DNA of 7,907 nucleotides, taken from assembly GCA_016207585.1 (NCBI GenBank), contig JACQPI010000159.1, forward strand, positions 1 through 7,907. The letters run 5' to 3'. The stretch's first letter is position 1, and each line of letters starts with the position of its first letter. Both the position numbers and the translations under genes were made by a program. Positions 4,796 to 7,907 of the stretch are shown one piece after another. The stretch comes from Elusimicrobiota bacterium (GTDB lineage Bacteria > Elusimicrobiota > Elusimicrobia > UBA1565 > JACRDR01). The notes under the pieces are model-generated. The model saw only the letters and a program-made list of their open reading frames with translations, was not told the DNA's origin and did no database searches.

Positions 4796-6826
4796 CTAAA
4801 ACCAGAATCCCTCCAGGTTTTGCAGGAATTGCAGGCTCGCGGATTCGTCGACCTTCTCCTGCAAGCCAAGGTCCTTATTGAACCCGCCCAAGGAGGAAGC
4901 CGTCGGCACCGAGGCTCCCGAGGCATCTTTTTCATAGCCGTCTCGATCGAAGAAACGGCGCGGTTTCTTGCCTTGACGATACGTAACCAATATCTCGACA
5001 AGGTTCCCCGCTGCATCCTCGGAGAAGGTGATCCCATCCACGAACGAGCCGAAGAATACCTTATCGAACGTCGGAGGGTTCGCCACATCGTGGAAGTATG
5101 CCTCTTTCTGCGCGTTTACCGTGACGTAGCGCGTGCGGTCGTTGCTGAAGAACGCCCTCGAGCCGTCCTGGATATTGAGGATGACGCTCGTCTGGGTGAA
5201 CTCGACGTCCTTGACGTTCTTGGCCAGATACAGCGGCGAGAAGGGCAGGGGAGTCGCGGGGTCGCTCAGGAACGCCTGACGGTCCGTGCCATAGATTTGG
5301 ACCAGCCGCGTCCCGTCCTCGCTGTAGAACGACGCCGGCTCGGAAGCCTGCGCCGATTCGCTCCCCGCGCGCGCCTCGGGAGTCAGAACGACTCCGCTGT
5401 TCGTGCGATTGTAGTCGTAATAGCCGTTGTCGACATATACGACGGGGCGGTATTCCACAACCGTCCGGTTGATGATGATGGGCCGGCGATAGACCCAGTA
5501 GTCGTTCTCCAGGCAGACCCACCGCCCTCCGAACCAGTCGTAGTGATACCTCCAGAAACAACCGCTGTGATACCGGAAGCAGTATGGAACATCTCCGACA
5601 TAGACGATCACCCAAAGAACTCTGTCATGGTCGTAATAGTGACAATACCGGTACCCGTAGTCGTAATGCCAGTAATACCGGCCGGGTCGATAGTCGCCCC
5701 ACCGCCCCCCGTGGGAATATATGCGGTTGAGCCTGTCGGTGATCATGTCTCGACGGCTGAAGTCGCCGATAATCCGGGTATGATCCCTGGAAGGTATTCC
5801 CCGCACGTGGCTATGGCGATCTCGGATCGGCCTTCCGGTCCAGTCGCGGTCCGGATGCGCGATCTCCGTGCTCCCGCGCCGATTAATCTCCAGCGCCTCG
5901 CGAAGTCTCGCGTGATGAGTTCCGTTCGTCACCCGGTCCAAACGCGGCAAATCAGCCCCGGCCCGGCCCGCAGGCCCGCCGGGCCGTTGAGACCCGACTC
6001 CGTCCCCGGAGCGCCGCGACCGATCCGCCACGATGGGCGGCCTCACGGAAGAAGGCAGCTGCGGCGTGTCGCGCCGAGGAATCGTCCGTGACGTCCCCTG
6101 ACTACCGCCCTCGCCACGCTGCCGTCCAAGCGAGCCTCCAGCACCCGCAGGAGTTCGCGGTATGTCGCCATGCCCATGGCCGATCCCTGAATCAACCCTG
6201 CCGGACCCCCCTTGGCGACCCACTGGCCCGCGGGAACCGTGCGAAGGTACACTCACCGCGCCGCCCGCAGGTGGGGCGGCCGGCGTGGCGGATCCCTGGC
6301 GGCTCCTTCCGACTTGCCCCGTGGAGCCTCCGACATTACCTCTGGAACCACTTCCGCGAGGAGAAGATCTCTCGGCGGACTGGGATCCTCCGCCAGGTCG
6401 GTTCGAGCTTGATCCAGAACCGTAAGACCCACGGCTCTCGGACCGCCCGGAAGAACGGGGAGCCTCGCGGGGACTGCCGGAGCGGGGACTGGAATCGCCG
6501 CGGGAGCTGCGCGCGCTCGATCCCGAGCTCGAGGATCCGCGGCTTGCGGAGCCTCTAGAGGAAGAAGAGCCCCCGCCGGAACTCCTGGGGTTGGGGGAGG
6601 AGCCTCCGTTTCCCCGACCGCGCTGAAAATGCATGACGCCGGCTCCGGCGCCCATGCCGGGAACCGCGGACAACCCGCTCAACGACGCCAAGTGGACGCC
6701 GCGTTCCCGCGTGCCGCCGGACGACGATTGCGCCGACGCCGCCTGCATCGCGGCGGGCGACAGAGCCACCAACGCGGCATTGATGATGCAAGCCAGCTTT
6801 TTCCAACCTTGTGTCAGCTTTTTCAT
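4796..6826 (-). CDS. Large secreted Ser/Gly/Arg-rich and Tyr-rich protein with duplicated C-terminal domain, 676 aa, function unknown
   Basis: I do not recognise a named family. A Sec signal peptide is visible: basic MKKLTQGWKK, a hydrophobic stretch at 11-25, then AMQAASAQ with likely cleavage near residue 30-33. Residues 36 to about 350 are a low-complexity Ser/Gly/Arg/Pro-rich, presumably disordered region with many RGS, SRG and SSR units. Residues 370-472 are Tyr/Trp/Arg-rich, with YYWHYDYGYRY at 384-394 and four cysteines (395, 416, 423, 438). Residues about 500-630 contain two copies of a roughly 60-residue beta-type unit, each starting with an FYSEDG/FFSNDR-like motif, and the start of a third at 625-630. 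There is no lysine from 11 to 535. The start is ATG 6826, preceded by AAGGGGA about 9 nt upstream; ATG 6868 would add 14 residues before the signal peptide. The stop is TAG. A single-gene transcription unit is likely. Envelope matrix or adhesive function is inference. Confidence 0.85.
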   Translation of the reverse strand: MKKLTQGWKKLACIINAALVALSPAAMQAASAQSSSGGTRERGVHLASLSGLSAVPGMGAGAGVMHFQRGRGNGGSSPNPRSSGGGSSSSRGSASRGSSSSGSSARSSRGDSSPRSGSPREAPRSSGRSESRGSYGSGSSSNRPGGGSQSAERSSPRGSGSRGNVGGSTGQVGRSRQGSATPAAPPAGGAVSVPSHGSRGPVGRQGGSGRVDSGIGHGHGDIPRTPAGAGGSLGRQRGEGGSQGTSRTIPRRDTPQLPSSVRPPIVADRSRRSGDGVGSQRPGGPAGRAGADLPRLDRVTNGTHHARLREALEINRRGSTEIAHPDRDWTGRPIRDRHSHVRGIPSRDHTRIIGDFSRRDMITDRLNRIYSHGGRWGDYRPGRYYWHYDYGYRYCHYYDHDRVLWVIVYVGDVPYCFRYHSGCFWRYHYDWFGGRWVCLENDYWVYRRPIIINRTVVEYRPVVYVDNGYYDYNRTNSGVVLTPEARAGSESAQASEPASFYSEDGTRLVQIYGTDRQAFLSDPATPLPFSPLYLAKNVKDVEFTQTSVILNIQDGSRAFFSNDRTRYVTVNAQKEAYFHDVANPPTFDKVFFGSFVDGITFSEDAAGNLVEILVTYRQGKKPRRFFDRDGYEKDASGASVPTASSLGGFNKDLGLQEKVDESASLQFLQNLEGFWF

Positions 6827-6892
6827 GGTCGTAGTCCCCTTCGTATGTACTGAGTACGGCTCCCCCACCGGCCGCTTCCCGACAACACGGGC

Positions 6893-6922
6893 AGTGTATG
6901 GAGAAATGCCGATTCTTTACAA
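6893..6922 (-). promoter_or_regulatory. Candidate sigma70-type promoter of the secreted-protein gene
   Basis: On the minus strand, TTGTAA (6922-6917) and TACACT (6898-6893) each match 4 of 6 consensus bases, with an 18-nt spacer. The predicted leader is about 60 nt and contains the 11-nt palindrome GTACTGAGTAC (6847-6857), just upstream of the Shine-Dalgarno sequence. Confidence 0.4.
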
Positions 6923-6946
6923 GGTCCGAATGGGGCTGAATGCTAC

Positions 6947-6960
6947 AGGGCTATAGCCCT
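6947..6960. repeat. Perfect 14-bp palindrome AGGGCTATAGCCCT
   Basis: This uninterrupted palindrome lies between the end of the small membrane protein gene and the candidate promoter of the secreted-protein gene, 24 nt upstream of its -35. It could be an operator for a dimeric regulator. It could also fold as a 5-bp GC stem with a TATA loop ending the sigma-factor transcript, but no U-run follows. Confidence 0.5.
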
Positions 6961-7006
6961 ACAATGTTTTATGGGACTTTAGACCTGATAACAGCGCGTC
7001 TACTGG

Positions 7007-7315
7007 TTATTTCTTAGCCGGAGGAGGCGCGGGTGGAGCCTTAGAAGAATCGGAAGCCGGGCGTCCCGCCTTGTGGATCAAAAGCGGCGGGAGGGAACTG
7101 ACCGTTTCATGGGGCTCGGAGGCCCCGGGCACCGCCGCCTCGCGGGAAGAGGTGCTGCTTCCTTGCCGGGCGGGCTCCGCCGGGAGCGAGGGCTCGGAAG
7201 GAGCGGTGCGCCGCGATAGTTTCCGCGCGCCGTAGTAGAGGACGATCCCGGCTAGAACCAGCGCCGCGCCCAGAAGCGCCAGGGCCGGTTTGCCGATAGG
7301 GTCACCGGACCTCAT
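7007..7315 (-). CDS. Small single-pass membrane protein with Pro/Ala/Ser-rich tail, 102 aa, function unknown
   Basis: I do not recognise a family. Residues 10-29 (PALALLGAALVLAGIVLYYG) form one clear transmembrane helix. A basic RKLSRR (31-36) follows, and the remaining 65 or so residues are low-complexity Pro/Ala/Ser-rich, ending in PPAPPPAKK. The basic cluster after the helix suggests the tail stays in the cytoplasm, though the N-terminus also carries positive charge, so topology is uncertain. The ATG (7315) lies inside the last codons of the sigma-factor gene (14-bp overlap), and no strong Shine-Dalgarno is seen, so translation probably depends on ribosomes finishing the sigma factor. The stop is TAA. 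GC-rich low-complexity frames can arise by chance, but the hydrophobic helix, plausible start and overlap support a real gene. Confidence 0.6.
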   Translation of the reverse strand: MRSGDPIGKPALALLGAALVLAGIVLYYGARKLSRRTAPSEPSLPAEPARQGSSTSSREAAVPGASEPHETVSSLPPLLIHKAGRPASDSSKAPPAPPPAKK

Positions 7316-7907
7316 CGAGATAATCCCTCAAGCCTTTGGAGCGCGACGGGTGCCGCAGTTTGCGGATCGCCTTCGCCTCGATCTGCCGCACGCGCTCGCG
7401 GGTGACCTTGAATATGCGGCCGACCTCCTCGAGAGTCCGCGGGTAGCCCGTGCCGATGCCGAAGCGCAGCTTGATGATCTTCGCCTCGCGGTCGGTCAGC
7501 GTGGAAAGGACCTTTTCCACCTCGCCTCGGCGCAGGAAGGCCTGCGCGGAATAGGACGGCACCGGCCCCGCCTTGTCCTCGATGAAGTCCTCGAGATACG
7601 AGTCCTCGTCCTCCCCGATCGGGGTCGCCAGGGAGATCGGCTCCTGCATGATCTTGAGCACGTTCTTGACCTTGTCGGTCGAGATGTGCAGATGCCGCGT
7701 GTACTCCTCGATCGCCGGATCGCGCCCAAGCTCCTGCCGGTAGCGCCGGGTCACCTTGGTGAGCTTGGAGATCAGCTCCTTCATATGAACCGGAATGCGG
7801 ATCGTGCGCGCCTGGTCCGCGATCGCGCGATTGATCGACTGGCGGATCCACCACGTGGCGTAGGTGGAGAACTTGAAGCCGCGTTTCTATTCGAACTTCT
7901 CCACCGC
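7302..7907 (-). CDS. rpoD: Primary sigma-70 factor (RpoD/SigA-type), regions 2.3-4.2; 5' end outside window, with an in-frame TAG
   Basis: The sigma subunit directs RNA polymerase to housekeeping promoters. Reading from the right edge, the frame gives AVEKFE, a TAG (7889-7887), then KRGFKFSTYATWWIRQ and DQARTIRIPVHM (regions 2.3-2.4, including the promoter-melting Tyr-Ala-Thr-Trp-Trp). Region 3 follows, with the finger EPISLATPIGEDEDSYLEDF, and the region 4.2 helix-turn-helix TLEEVGRIFKVTRERVRQIEAKAIRKL (7436-7356) that reads the -35 element. The C-terminal HPSRS...LRDYLDEVR is typical of primary sigmas. Apart from the TAG the frame is intact to the TGA at 7304-7302. The TAG replaces a near-invariant Tyr (about E. 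coli Tyr421) and would remove most of the protein; a sequence error near the fragment end is the likeliest cause. The gene overlaps the small membrane protein gene by 14 bp. Confidence 0.92.

Larger units (their letters stand above)
6827..7006. other. Intergenic region upstream of the secreted-protein gene
   Basis: These 180 bp contain no supported gene. They hold the Shine-Dalgarno AAGGGGA, the palindrome GTACTGAGTAC (6847-6857), the candidate promoter (6893-6922) and the 14-bp palindrome (6947-6960). No classic GC-stem-plus-U-run terminator for the sigma-factor transcript was seen. Confidence 0.6.

Noticed and set aside
4748..6091. Plus-strand open frame of 447 codons opposite the secreted-protein gene
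   Set aside because: The minus-strand frame has a signal peptide, Shine-Dalgarno and repeat domain; the plus-strand translation is the complement of those codons, with no convincing start or domain.
6300..6620. Repetitive-looking GC-rich DNA resembling a repeat array or CRISPR
   Set aside because: It is the Ser/Gly/Arg-coding part of the secreted-protein gene; there are no evenly spaced identical repeats or spacers.
7312..7854. Minus-strand open frame of 180 codons in another frame over the sigma-factor gene
   Set aside because: It is a shifted reading of the sigma-factor sequence, which itself gives unmistakable regions 2 to 4 in the correct frame.
7887..7889. Amber codon reassignment as explanation of the sigma-factor TAG
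   Set aside because: TAG ends the mutase exactly where the family ends and also ends the secreted-protein gene, so a general reassignment is unlikely; a local error or mutation fits better.

Overview
The window is GC-rich bacterial DNA, roughly 60-65% GC by eye, with bacterial gene density, Shine-Dalgarno-type starts and several overlapping genes. Both end genes run off the window, so it looks like a fragment of a larger contig. The primary-sigma tail, the enolase and the phosphohexomutase are ordinary bacterial core genes. A diderm, possibly Elusimicrobiota-like, lineage would fit, but the sequence alone does not settle the taxonomy.

Layout from left to right. (1) On the minus strand, a phosphohexomutase gene (694-2175) overlaps a downstream enolase (from 701, running off the left edge) by 8 bp, forming a two-gene sugar-phosphate/glycolysis operon. 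(2) A 91-bp divergent intergenic region (2176-2266) separates it from a plus-strand Gfo/Idh/MocA-type NAD(P)-dependent oxidoreductase (2267-3277). (3) That gene overlaps tail-to-tail by 11 bp with a minus-strand family-2 glycosyltransferase (3267-3962). The glycosyltransferase is coupled by an ATGA overlap to an upstream stand-alone cyclic-nucleotide-binding-domain protein (3959-4417). (4) A 378-bp intergenic region (4418-4795) is partly AT-rich and unusually full of inverted repeats, with a short pair of direct repeats. (5) A large secreted protein of 676 aa (4796-6826, minus) combines a signal peptide, a long Ser/Gly/Arg-rich region, a Tyr/Trp-rich region and a duplicated C-terminal domain. 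It has no lysine for 525 consecutive residues. (6) A 180-bp intergenic region holds a candidate promoter and a 14-bp perfect palindrome. (7) The 3' part of a primary sigma factor gene (rpoD-like, 7302-7907, minus) overlaps by 14 bp a small single-pass membrane protein gene (7007-7315).

How the genes may fit together is inference. The mutase (hexose-1-phosphate supply), the oxidoreductase (often acting on nucleotide sugars) and the glycosyltransferase suggest a modest surface-glycan theme, with the cyclic-nucleotide-binding protein as a possible regulator made together with the glycosyltransferase. The large secreted protein is probably an envelope or extracellular-matrix component.

The most notable points are: an in-frame TAG inside the highly conserved region 2 of the sigma factor, 19 bases from the window end; the lysine-free secreted protein with an internal repeat of about 60 aa; the coupled CNBD-glycosyltransferase pair; and the structured intergenic region at 4418-4795. 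No complete mobile element, CRISPR array, tRNA or rRNA was seen. I did not find a clear new multi-gene system.
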